Source of the DNA: Microbacterium maritypicum MF109 | GTDB taxonomy: Bacteria; Actinomycetota; Actinomycetes; Actinomycetales; Microbacteriaceae | Direction of reading: 5' to 3' | NCBI RefSeq assembly: GCF_000455825.1 | Contig: NZ_ATAO01000013.1 | Location: 1-64,000, forward strand | DNA length: 64,000 bases | Shown: positions 48,845-55,931 of the stretch, piece by piece | Numbering within the stretch: the stretch's first letter is position 1 | Layout: every line of letters begins with the position of its first letter | The notes under the pieces: model-generated | What the model saw: the letters and a program-made list of their open reading frames with translations, nothing else | What the model was told of the DNA's origin: nothing | Databases searched by the model: none | Translations under genes and position numbers: made by a program

Positions 48845-49802
48845 ATGTGCTCCCGGCCACCGCGCGTGCGTAGCGCTCGGAGAGCAGCTGCAGGCGCGGG
48901 ATCAGCTCGGGCGGACTCTCGACCGTGAAGTCCATCATGAGCATCCCGATGTAGGCGGCGACGGTGTCGAGGCTGTCGGCGCCGGTGACGAGGATGCAGT
49001 GCTCGTCGTCGACCGGTTCGACCACCCCGACCGCGGCGTGGATCCGTGCGAGCACCGCCGCGGCCGGCGCATCGATGCGCAGCCGGGCGTGCACGATCCA
49101 CCCGCTCACGGCGATGGTCCGCATCGCGAACGCCGTGTAGTCGCCGCCGGGCAGCGGCTGGGGATCGAAGCGGCGATGGGTCGGCATCCGCAGCTCCATC
49201 CAGTCGACACGGTACGTCCCCCACTCGTCGGTCGCGGGGTTGCGGGCGACCAGATACCAGCGCCGCACCCAGGTGAGCAGCCGATACGGCTCGACCAGCA
49301 CGGGCGCGCCCTCGTAGTCGAAGCGCAGCCATTCCTCGTTGCGGATCGCGCTCGCGATGGCCTGCAGCGACGCGGCGTCGACCTCCGGGTCCGGCGCGTC
49401 GGTGTCGTTGTTCTCCGGGGCGCGGTCGACGCTCGAGCGGAGCGCATCCACCGTGGGGCGCAGGTGCGAGGGCAGCACCTGTTCGAGCTTGGCGAGAGCC
49501 CTGGCCCCCGACTCCGCCACCCCGGCGATGCCCGCTGCAGCGCGGAGTCCGACCGTGACCGCCACCGCTTCCTCGTCGTCGAGGAGCAGCGGGGGGAGCT
49601 TGCCGCCCGCGCCGAGACGGTATCCGCCTACGGATCCGCGCGTGGCGTCGACCGGGTATCCGAGGTCGCGCAGCCGCTCGATGTCGTGCCGCACGGTGCG
49701 GGAGGAGACACCGAGCCGGGCGGCGAGCTCGGTTCCGGAGCGCTCGGGTCCGGTCTGCAGCAGGGCCAGCAGGGCTAGCAGCCGCGCGGTGGGATCAGCC
49801 AT
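48843..49802 (-). CDS. WYL-domain transcriptional regulator
   Basis: A 319-residue regulator: HTH_11 winged helix at residues 5-60 (LLALLALLQTGPERSGTELAARL, SSRTVRHDIERLRDLGYPV), then a WYL domain (about 140-220, NEEWLRFDYEGAPVLVEPYRLL ... WYLVARNPATDEW) and a WCX C-terminal extension. WYL regulators bind nucleic acids or nucleotides as signals and act on divergent genes. ATG 49802 has GAGGAG at good spacing. Divergent from an epoxide hydrolase gene with a CATTAGG-N11-CCTAATG palindrome between them, the likely operator. Confidence 0.9.
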   Translation of the reverse strand: MADPTARLLALLALLQTGPERSGTELAARLGVSSRTVRHDIERLRDLGYPVDATRGSVGGYRLGAGGKLPPLLLDDEEAVAVTVGLRAAAGIAGVAESGARALAKLEQVLPSHLRPTVDALRSSVDRAPENNDTDAPDPEVDAASLQAIASAIRNEEWLRFDYEGAPVLVEPYRLLTWVRRWYLVARNPATDEWGTYRVDWMELRMPTHRRFDPQPLPGGDYTAFAMRTIAVSGWIVHARLRIDAPAAAVLARIHAAVGVVEPVDDEHCILVTGADSLDTVAAYIGMLMMDFTVESPPELIPRLQLLSERYARAVAGST

Positions 49803-49827
49803 GAGAGCTCCTCGAAAGTTCTTCATC

Positions 49828-49852
49828 CATTAGGAACGGATCCAACCTAATG
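49828..49852. promoter_or_regulatory. inverted repeat CATTAGG-N11-CCTAATG, candidate WYL operator
   Basis: Perfect 7-bp arms, 11-nt centre, located 19 bp before the epoxide hydrolase start and 26 bp before the regulator start. Spacing of about 18 bp between arm centres fits two helix turns. Confidence 0.65.
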
Positions 49853-49870
49853 CCCTCGTACCTTCGAGAT

Positions 49871-51019
49871 ATGGAAAACACGACGCTCACGTTCCGCCCC
49901 TTCACCGTCTCGGTCCCCGCCGCCGAGGTCGCCGATCTCCAGGATCGCCTCGCCCGCACCCGTCTTCCGCAGCCGTCGCCGACGGATGACTGGGATGCCG
50001 GCACCCCCAACTCCTACCTGCGCGAGGCCATCGCCGCCTGGCGCGACTTCGACTGGGCTGCTGCTCAGGAGCAGATCAACGCCGTTCCGCACTTCGCCAC
50101 CGAGATCGACGGCCAGACGATCCACTTCATCCACGTGCGGTCGGCTCACGAGAGCGCGACGCCGCTGCTGCTCGCGCACACCTACCCCGGTTCGGCGGTC
50201 GACTACCTCGACGTGATCGACCGTCTCGTCGACCCGGTGGCGCACGGCGGCCGCGCGGAAGACGCGTTCGACGTCGTCATCCCGGATGCGCCGGGGTACG
50301 GCTTCTCGCAGCCGCTCGCCTCTGCGGGGTGGACGACCGCCCGGGTCGCCCAGGCCTACGACCGGCTGATGCGCGGGCTCGGCTACGACAGCTACGGCAT
50401 CCACGGCTCGGACAACGGCGCCATGGTGGCGCGCGAGCTGGGACTGCTGAACCCGGAGGGTTTCCTCGGACTGCACGTGCTGCAGCTGTTCTCGTTCCCC
50501 TCCGGTGACCCGGCGGAGTTCGAGAGGCTGGAGCCCGCGGACTACGCCGGCCTCGAGCACATGCAGTGGTTCCAGTCGGTCGGCGGGTACAACGCGATGA
50601 ACTCCTCGCGCCCGCAGACCGTGTCGGTGGGGATCAGCGACTCCCCGGTCGGGCTGCTGGCTTACAGCGAGCTGTTCAACTCGTTCGGCAACGGCACCTC
50701 CCTCGTACCGCTGGAGAAGATCCTGCTCGAGGTCAGCGTGAACTGGTTCGCGAACGCGGCATCCGGCATGAGCCGCAGCTACCTGGAGAACGCCAGGGCC
50801 GACGCCGCGGCCGAAGGCGCCGAGCCGCGCATCAACGCCGCGCGCACCGGAGTCGCGGTCTTCGCCGACGACTTCCAGACGATCCGGGTCTTCGCCGAAC
50901 GCGACAACTCCAACATCGTGCACTGGAGCCGCTTCGACGAGGGCGGGCACTTCGCCGCTCTGGAGCGCCCCGACCTGCTCGCCGGCGACATCCGCACCTT
51001 CTTCGCCGCTCAGGCCTGA
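49871..51019 (+). CDS. epoxide hydrolase (EHN-type alpha/beta hydrolase)
   Basis: A 382-residue alpha/beta hydrolase with an N-terminal EHN domain (FRPFTVSVPAAEVADLQDRL, LREAIAAWRDFDWAAAQEQI). Oxyanion HTYPGS, nucleophile Asp in IHGSDNGAMVAREL (usual GGDWG), and C-terminal catalytic His in DEGGHFAALERP. Opens epoxides to diols, typically for detoxification. ATG 49871 is chosen because the upstream ATG at 49850 lies inside the operator palindrome; ribosome site weak. Expected to be controlled by the divergent WYL regulator. Confidence 0.9.
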   Translation: MENTTLTFRPFTVSVPAAEVADLQDRLARTRLPQPSPTDDWDAGTPNSYLREAIAAWRDFDWAAAQEQINAVPHFATEIDGQTIHFIHVRSAHESATPLLLAHTYPGSAVDYLDVIDRLVDPVAHGGRAEDAFDVVIPDAPGYGFSQPLASAGWTTARVAQAYDRLMRGLGYDSYGIHGSDNGAMVARELGLLNPEGFLGLHVLQLFSFPSGDPAEFERLEPADYAGLEHMQWFQSVGGYNAMNSSRPQTVSVGISDSPVGLLAYSELFNSFGNGTSLVPLEKILLEVSVNWFANAASGMSRSYLENARADAAAEGAEPRINAARTGVAVFADDFQTIRVFAERDNSNIVHWSRFDEGGHFAALERPDLLAGDIRTFFAAQA

Positions 51020-51052
51020 CTCCTGTCACGTCGGGCCAGACCCACGCTCCTC

Positions 51053-51096
51053 GCCGAGACCCATCCGCGCAGACGCTGCTGCGGATGGGTCTCGGC
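51053..51096. repeat. long perfect hairpin (16-bp arms) between convergent genes
   Basis: GCCGAGACCCATCCGC and its exact complement separated by 12 nt, in the gap between the epoxide hydrolase and DUF1801 genes. No U-tract on either side. Partial echoes AGACCCA (51039-51045) and TGGGTCTCGA (51105-51114) flank it, like a small intergenic repeat unit. Confidence 0.65.
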
Positions 51097-51126
51097 GCGC
51101 AGCATGGGTCTCGAACCTCGAACCCT

Positions 51127-51140
51127 GCGAGCATGCTCGC
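51127..51140. repeat. perfect 14-bp palindrome GCGAGCATGCTCGC
   Basis: Self-complementary, just past the DUF1801 stop; part of the same repeat-rich 51020-51148 gap. Confidence 0.5.
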
Positions 51141-51148
51141 GACGCGAC

Positions 51149-51574
51149 TCAGCCCGTGACGGTGAGCTGCACCTCGGGGGTGCCACCCGCCTCGACCCAG
51201 GCCAGTGAGCGCTCCAGGATGCCGCGCAGCACGTCGAGGTCGATCTGCTCCAGGTCCTTGATGTAGAGGCAGCCGACGCCGGTGGTGTGCGGGCCGAGCT
51301 TCGCGAGGGCCTCGCTGTGCGCGGCGACGCCGTCGAACAGGTAGATCGTGGTGGCAGCCTTGCGCGGGGCGAAGCCGAGCAGTCCGCTGTCGCCCTCGGT
51401 GCCGGTGGGGTAGCGGTAGTGGCAGGATCCGAACCCGATGATCGTGCCCCAGGTCTGCGGTTCGCGTCCGGTGATCTCCTGCATGAGCGCGGTCAGGGTC
51501 TCGGCGTCCCGGCGGCGGACCGCGGGGGAGGAGCGGGCGATGAGCCCTGCGACGTCGTCCCCCGTGGGTTTCAC
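51149..51574 (-). CDS. DUF1801 domain protein
   Basis: A 141-residue protein of the DUF1801/YdhG-like fold: VRRRDAETLTALMQEITGREP, the conserved GFGSCHYRYPTGTEGD-type strand, APRKAATTIYLFDG and C-terminal GCLYIKDLEQIDLDVLRGIL. The fold is small alpha/beta; function unknown in the family. GTG 51574 overlaps the stop of the HhH-GPD gene (GTGA), so it is translated together with a putative DNA-repair protein. Confidence 0.88.
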   Translation of the reverse strand: MKPTGDDVAGLIARSSPAVRRRDAETLTALMQEITGREPQTWGTIIGFGSCHYRYPTGTEGDSGLLGFAPRKAATTIYLFDGVAAHSEALAKLGPHTTGVGCLYIKDLEQIDLDVLRGILERSLAWVEAGGTPEVQLTVTG

Positions 51575-52143
51575 TTCGAGGCCTTCGCCGCAGCCTTCAT
51601 GGCCTTCTTGTGCTCGCGCACCTTCGCGAGCGAGTCCGGCGAGACGATGTCGGCGACGCTGCGGTACGACCCGTCCTCACCATAGGGAGCGGAGGCCTCA
51701 CGCCACCCCTCGCCCGTGAAGCCGTACTGCTTGCCGAGGAGGGCGAGGAAGATCTTGGCCTTCTGCTCTCCGAAGCCGGGAAGGGCTTTCAGTCGCTTCA
51801 GCACCTCGGGCCCCGACGGGTCCCCTTCGGTCCACAGCGTGGCGGCGTCGCCGTCCCAGTCGTCGACGAGGGTCTGGCACAGTGTCTGCACGCGTGTCGC
51901 CATGGACCCGGGGAAACGGTGCACGGCCGGAGTCTGCTTGAACGCCTCGAGGAACTCGTCCGGTGCCATGCCGGCGATCGTCGCGGCGTCGGCTGCTCCG
52001 GTGCGCTGCTCGATCTTGAGCGGACCGGCGAACGCGGTCTCCATCGGAACCTGCTGGTCGAGCAGCATCCCCACGAGGAGGGCGAGCGGATTGTCGGTCA
52101 GCAGCTCGTCGGCGGCGGTGTCTCCGGTGATGTGAAGGGCCAT
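51571..52143 (-). CDS. HhH-GPD family base-excision-repair-like protein
   Basis: A 190-residue helical protein with a helix-hairpin-helix LKALPGFGEQKAKIFLALLGK (about residues 118-138, in outline) and an N-terminal half like DNA glycosylases (LALLVGMLLDQQVPMETAF). It lacks the FeS cluster Cys of EndoIII and is shorter than usual AlkA/MutY proteins. The catalytic Asp is not clearly identifiable. C-terminus Lys/Ala-rich. Starts at ATG 52143, 6 nt after a GACACT box. Operon with DUF1801. Confidence 0.85.
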   Translation of the reverse strand: MALHITGDTAADELLTDNPLALLVGMLLDQQVPMETAFAGPLKIEQRTGAADAATIAGMAPDEFLEAFKQTPAVHRFPGSMATRVQTLCQTLVDDWDGDAATLWTEGDPSGPEVLKRLKALPGFGEQKAKIFLALLGKQYGFTGEGWREASAPYGEDGSYRSVADIVSPDSLAKVREHKKAMKAAAKASK

Positions 52144-52149
52144 GCCTCC

Positions 52150-52155
52150 AGTGTC
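52150..52155 (-). promoter_or_regulatory. -10-like box (GACACT) for the HhH-GPD gene
   Basis: GACACT on the minus strand 6 nt before ATG 52143. Confidence 0.45.
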
Positions 52156-52174
52156 CCACCCACGCGTGCGCGTG

Positions 52175-53470
52175 TCAGGCGGTGGCGGCGTCCTCCGACG
52201 ACTCAGCCTCGGGTGCGATGCCGTAGAGCGCGGCCAGTGCCGCGGTGAACTCGTCGGCACGACCCGCCGCGGCGAGCTCGTGAGCGCGCACGGTCGGAGT
52301 GTGCAGCAGCACGCCGGAGAGGTGACGCAGGGCCTGTTCGACCTTTCCGTCCTCGTCGCCGCGGGCACGGGCGCGATCGATCTCGCGCTCGAGCAGCTCG
52401 AAGATGTGCGAGCGGAAGGCCACGACCGACGGGGTCACGCTCTGACGCGCGCCCACGACATGGAAGGTCTCTGCGGCTTCGCGGACGACGCTGCGAGCGG
52501 CATCCGTCGCCTGCAGTTCTTCGAGCGGTGCGTGCAGGCGGATGGTCTCGAGGTCGAGCAGTGCGACGCCCTCGAGGGAGGCGACGGCGGGGTCGACGTT
52601 GCGCGGCATGCCCAGATCGACCACCAGCTGGCTGTGCGCGCCCACGGGGCAGCCGGCTGCGGCGGGACCTGTCGGCAGCTGCAGATGCTCGGGGCCGAGC
52701 ACGGGCTCCGTGGCCGTGGTACAGGTGATGAGCAGGCTCGAGTGTGCGGCGGTACGGGCGTACTCGTCGGCGGTGATCGGACGGATGCCGTGCTTCGCGG
52801 CGAAGACCTCGGCGCGGCCGGAGGGCGAGTACACCGAGATGTTCACGGCGCCGCGCTCGCGGAGCGTGGCGAGAGTGACCGCGGCGTAGGCGCCGGTGCC
52901 GACCAGAAGCACGCGCTCGGCGGACCAGTCCGCGATGCGGCTGTCGGCGAGTTCGAGCGCGAGGCGCACGAGCGAGCGGCCGGCACGACCGAGGGCGGTG
53001 ACGTTCTTGACCTTGCGCTGTGCCTGGCTGGCGCGCTGGAACAGGCGCTCGAGCTCGGGCGAGGTGGTGCCGTCCTTGCGGGCCGACTTGAGGGCGCGGC
53101 GCACCTGGCCGGCGATCTCGCCCTCGCCGGAGACGACGGATTCGAGGCCGGAGGCGACGGAGAAGAGGTGCTCGGCAACGCGTCGACCCGAGTGCACGGT
53201 GTAGGCGCCGTCGAGGTCGGCGGCGGAGATGCCGGTCGCGGACTCGACCGCCTCGATCACGGCCTCGACGCCGATGGCGCCGGCGGCGGTGACCGGTTCG
53301 TCCATTTCCACGTACGCCTCGAACCGGTTGCACGTCGCCAGGACGACCGCACCCTGCACGCACGGCGTCATGCCCACGATGGTGGGAGCGACGTCGTCGG
53401 GGGTGCGGCTCAGGCGTTCGAGCAATTCGAAGGAGGCGGTCTTGTGACTCGCCGTCACACACAGCAGCAC
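52175..53470 (-). CDS. hemA: glutamyl-tRNA reductase
   Basis: A 431-residue NADPH-dependent enzyme that makes glutamate-1-semialdehyde from Glu-tRNA, the first step of C5 heme synthesis. Catalytic Cys47 is in VVLATCNRFEAYVE, the substrate region SGLESVVSGEGEIAGQVRRAL is present, and the Rossmann domain opens VLLVGTGAYAAVTLATL. C-terminal dimerisation helices follow. GTG 53470 is chosen because a near-consensus TACAAT -10 box lies 6 nt upstream. Divergent from hemE (87 bp apart). Confidence 0.96.
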   Translation of the reverse strand: MLLCVTASHKTASFELLERLSRTPDDVAPTIVGMTPCVQGAVVLATCNRFEAYVEMDEPVTAAGAIGVEAVIEAVESATGISAADLDGAYTVHSGRRVAEHLFSVASGLESVVSGEGEIAGQVRRALKSARKDGTTSPELERLFQRASQAQRKVKNVTALGRAGRSLVRLALELADSRIADWSAERVLLVGTGAYAAVTLATLRERGAVNISVYSPSGRAEVFAAKHGIRPITADEYARTAAHSSLLITCTTATEPVLGPEHLQLPTGPAAAGCPVGAHSQLVVDLGMPRNVDPAVASLEGVALLDLETIRLHAPLEELQATDAARSVVREAAETFHVVGARQSVTPSVVAFRSHIFELLEREIDRARARGDEDGKVEQALRHLSGVLLHTPTVRAHELAAAGRADEFTAALAALYGIAPEAESSEDAATA

Positions 53471-53476
53471 AGATCG

Positions 53477-53482
53477 ATTGTA
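53477..53482 (-). promoter_or_regulatory. -10 box (TACAAT) for hemA, leaderless type
   Basis: TACAAT on the minus strand 6 nt before GTG 53470; the closest to consensus in the window. Confidence 0.65.
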
Positions 53483-53557
53483 CCGGAGCGTCTGCGGGCG
53501 AGGGTCTGACCCTTCGAACTCGGCGGCTCCATAAGGCGCGGATGGGAGGATGGACGC

Positions 53558-54580
53558 ATGGCCCTCTCCGACGCCCCGCTCCTGCGCGCCCTCGCCGGCG
53601 ACCGTCCTGCCCACCCTCCGGTGTGGTTCATGCGACAGGCCGGCCGGTCGTTGCCCGAGTACCGCGAGCTGCGCGTCGGAACCAGGATGCTCGATGCCTG
53701 CCTCACCCCTGACCTCGCCGCCGAGATCACTCTGCAGCCGGTGCGTCGCCACGGGGTCGATGCGGCCGTGTTCTTCAGCGACATCGTGATCCCGCTGCGC
53801 GTCGCCGGCGTCGATGTCGAGATCGAGCCCGGTCGCGGCCCGGTGTTCGCGAACCCGGTGCGTACGGCAGCCGACGTCGAGCGCATCACCGCGATCGACC
53901 CGGACGACCTGGACGGCACGGCCATCGCCGAAGCGGTCCGTCTCGTCACGGCGGAACTGGGCGACACCCCGCTGATCGGGTTCGCGGGCGCGCCCTTCAC
54001 GCTCGCGGCCTATCTCGTCGAGGGCGGTCCCTCCAAGGAGCACCTGCGGGCCAGGGCCATGATGCACTCCGACCCGGACTCGTGGAACCGTCTGGCTGGC
54101 TGGCTCGCCAAGGTCTCGCGCCGCTTCCTCGAGACGCAGCGCGACGCCGGAGCCTCGGTCGTCCAGCTCTTCGACAGCTGGGCAGGATCCCTCAGCACCG
54201 CCGACTACCGCGCCTTCGTCGCCCCGCATTCGCACGCGGCGCTTGCAGGCATCGGTCTGCCGACGATCCACTTCGGCGTCGGCACCGGCCCGTTCCTCGC
54301 CGATATGCGCCTCGACGGTGCGGCCGACGGGGTGGGAGTCGACTGGCGCCAGCCGCTCGACGAAGCGGCCGCGATCCTCGGACCGGATGTCACGGTGCAG
54401 GGCAACATCGACCCGGCGCTCCTCGCAGCCCCGTGGCCGGTGCTCGAGGCCCACGTGCGCGACGTCGTCGAGCGCGGCCGTGCGGCGCGAGCCCACATCC
54501 TCAACCTCGGCCACGGCGTTCCTCCGGAGACCGATCCCGACCAGCTCACCCGCATCGTCGAGCTGGCGCACACGATCTGA
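53558..54580 (+). CDS. hemE: uroporphyrinogen decarboxylase
   Basis: A 340-residue TIM-barrel decarboxylase converting uroporphyrinogen III to coproporphyrinogen III. Motifs: [16 protein letters not shown] (catalytic loop, Arg), [26 protein letters not shown] and HFGVGTG, then [15 protein letters not shown] at the C-terminus. Length normal. A GAGGAT hexamer 6 nt before the ATG may be a weak leaderless -10. Ends 2 bp from the convergent epimerase gene. Confidence 0.96.
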   Translation: MALSDAPLLRALAGDRPAHPPVWFMRQAGRSLPEYRELRVGTRMLDACLTPDLAAEITLQPVRRHGVDAAVFFSDIVIPLRVAGVDVEIEPGRGPVFANPVRTAADVERITAIDPDDLDGTAIAEAVRLVTAELGDTPLIGFAGAPFTLAAYLVEGGPSKEHLRARAMMHSDPDSWNRLAGWLAKVSRRFLETQRDAGASVVQLFDSWAGSLSTADYRAFVAPHSHAALAGIGLPTIHFGVGTGPFLADMRLDGAADGVGVDWRQPLDEAAAILGPDVTVQGNIDPALLAAPWPVLEAHVRDVVERGRAARAHILNLGHGVPPETDPDQLTRIVELAHTI

Positions 54581-54582
54581 CC

Positions 54583-55485
54583 TCAGGCCCTCCGTGCCGG
54601 CTGCAGGCGGTGCGTGATCCGCAGGTCGTCGAGGGTGAAGCGTCCCTGCGGAAGTGCTTCGCGGATGCGCGCATCGTCGAACGGGCGTGACGGCCGGATC
54701 CCGAGGGGTGCTTCCGGAGCGAACGGCGCGGGTTCGCTCACGCCTTCGGCGAGCATCCGCGCCTGGGCCTTCGCGACGAGCGGCACGACCATGGTCCACT
54801 CCGTCACCTGCGCCAGCGCGCGCACCATCCATGTCGGCACGGGGACGAAGGCGGGTCGGCGTCCGGCGACGCGGGCGATGCGGCGGATGGCCTCGCCGAG
54901 CGTGATCTCGTCGGCCCCCATGACGGCGATCGTCGGTTCCTCGATGCGGCCCTCGAGAGCGGCGACGAGTACATCGACCGCATCCTCGACCGGTACCGGC
55001 CGTGCCGTGCGCTCGCGATATCCGACGGTCCAGAAGAACGGCAGGGTCCGCACCGCCTTGGTCACGTGGTCGATCATGTGGTCGCCGGGGCCGTAGATCA
55101 TGCCGGACTTGAGGATCGTGTGCGGGATGCCGGAGGCGCGCACGATCTGCTCCGCCTCCCACTTCGACTCGTGATAGCCGGACCCGCAGTCGGGGCGTGC
55201 CCGGAGGAAGCTGACGAGGACGATGCGCTGCACCCCCGCGCGGCGAGCGGCCTCCACGACGGCTCTCGTGCCGTCGACGTGCACGCGACGGAAGGTCTGC
55301 TCTCCGATCTCGCGGTTGATCCCGGCGCAGTGCGCGACGGCGTCGCACCCCTCGAACGCGGAGGCCAGCGCGTCGACGTCGGTGATGTCGACGCCGTTTC
55401 GACGGGAGACGACGACCGCATCGTCGAGACGTTCGGCGAGGTTCCTGCCGACGAAACCGGTACCGCCCGTGATGGCAACTCGCAT
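54583..55485 (-). CDS. NAD(P)-dependent epimerase/dehydratase-like (atypical SDR) protein
   Basis: A 300-residue extended/atypical SDR similar to NDUFA9-type proteins: MRVAITGGTGFVGRNLAERL dinucleotide loop, VAHCAGINREIGEQTFRRVH, active-site region SGYHESKWEAEQIVRASGI with Tyr-xxx-Lys replaced in part by YHESK (Tyr and Lys present), and KSGMIYGPGD. Substrate unknown; may sense or oxidise a quinone or sugar nucleotide. ATG 55485 with AAGGAGAGG upstream. Divergent from an ArsR gene with two palindromes between them. Confidence 0.85.
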   Translation of the reverse strand: MRVAITGGTGFVGRNLAERLDDAVVVSRRNGVDITDVDALASAFEGCDAVAHCAGINREIGEQTFRRVHVDGTRAVVEAARRAGVQRIVLVSFLRARPDCGSGYHESKWEAEQIVRASGIPHTILKSGMIYGPGDHMIDHVTKAVRTLPFFWTVGYRERTARPVPVEDAVDVLVAALEGRIEEPTIAVMGADEITLGEAIRRIARVAGRRPAFVPVPTWMVRALAQVTEWTMVVPLVAKAQARMLAEGVSEPAPFAPEAPLGIRPSRPFDDARIREALPQGRFTLDDLRITHRLQPARRA

Positions 55486-55504
55486 GATGCCTCTCCTTCG
55501 CTCA

Positions 55505-55520
55505 TTAGCTACGCGGCTAA
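55505..55520. promoter_or_regulatory. inverted repeat TTAGC-TACGCG-GCTAA, candidate ArsR operator 1
   Basis: Five-base perfect arms, 20 bp from the epimerase start, in the 67-bp gap between divergent genes. Confidence 0.5.
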
Positions 55521-55528
55521 ACACTATC

Positions 55529-55542
55529 TAGCAAAGGTGCTA
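55529..55542. promoter_or_regulatory. inverted repeat TAGCA-AAGG-TGCTA, candidate ArsR operator 2
   Basis: Five-base perfect arms (7 of 8 if extended), overlapping the first bases of the ArsR gene's -10 box, as for an autorepressor. Confidence 0.6.
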
Positions 55543-55546
55543 TATT
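55541..55546 (+). promoter_or_regulatory. -10 box (TATATT) for the ArsR gene, leaderless type
   Basis: TATATT followed by 6 nt and ATG 55553; overlaps candidate operator 2. Confidence 0.6.
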
Positions 55547-55552
55547 GCAACC

Positions 55553-55885
55553 ATGGCAGACAGCGCGACCGACATCTTCGCAGCGCTGGCGCACCCTACG
55601 CGGCGCCAGATCCTGCAGGACCTGAAGGACGGTGAGCTCGCGGCCGGCGAGATCGCGTCGCGCTTCTCCGCGAGCGGCCCGACCATCTCCCGTCATCTGA
55701 GCGTGCTCCGCCAGGCCGGACTCATCAGCGAGCGCCGCGACGCCAATCGCATCCTCTACTCCCTCGTCGGCGAGCGCCTGGCTCTCTCGGTCGGCGACTT
55801 CCTCTCCACGGTGTGCCCTGAGCAGATCGTGCTGCGCGAGGTGCGCAAGCGCGGGCGCGGTGCGTCGGAGCCCGTCGAGGCGTGA
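55553..55885 (+). CDS. ArsR family winged-helix regulator
   Basis: A 110-residue dimeric regulator: ATDIFAALAHPTRRQILQDL, recognition region SASGPTISRHLSVLRQAGLI, wing ERRDANRILYSL. The metal-binding ELCVCDL motif of classic ArsR/SmtB proteins is absent; a single Cys lies near residue 89 (STVCPEQ), so the signal may be non-metal. Leaderless start. Autoregulation and control of the divergent SDR gene through the two palindromes are inferred. Sits inside the heme cluster but has no proven link to it. Confidence 0.9.
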   Translation: MADSATDIFAALAHPTRRQILQDLKDGELAAGEIASRFSASGPTISRHLSVLRQAGLISERRDANRILYSLVGERLALSVGDFLSTVCPEQIVLREVRKRGRGASEPVEA

Positions 55886-55931
55886 ACCGTCCGTCGCCGG
55901 GGCCCGACCGGCCCGGTGCGAGAATTGACGC

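Noticed and set aside
52175..55348. A 1057-residue minus-strand reading frame spanning hemA, hemE and the epimerase
   Set aside because: Only the last 431 residues are a real protein (HemA). The upstream part is antisense to hemE and partly out of frame with the epimerase, with Arg/Ala/Pro/Gly-rich shadow composition.
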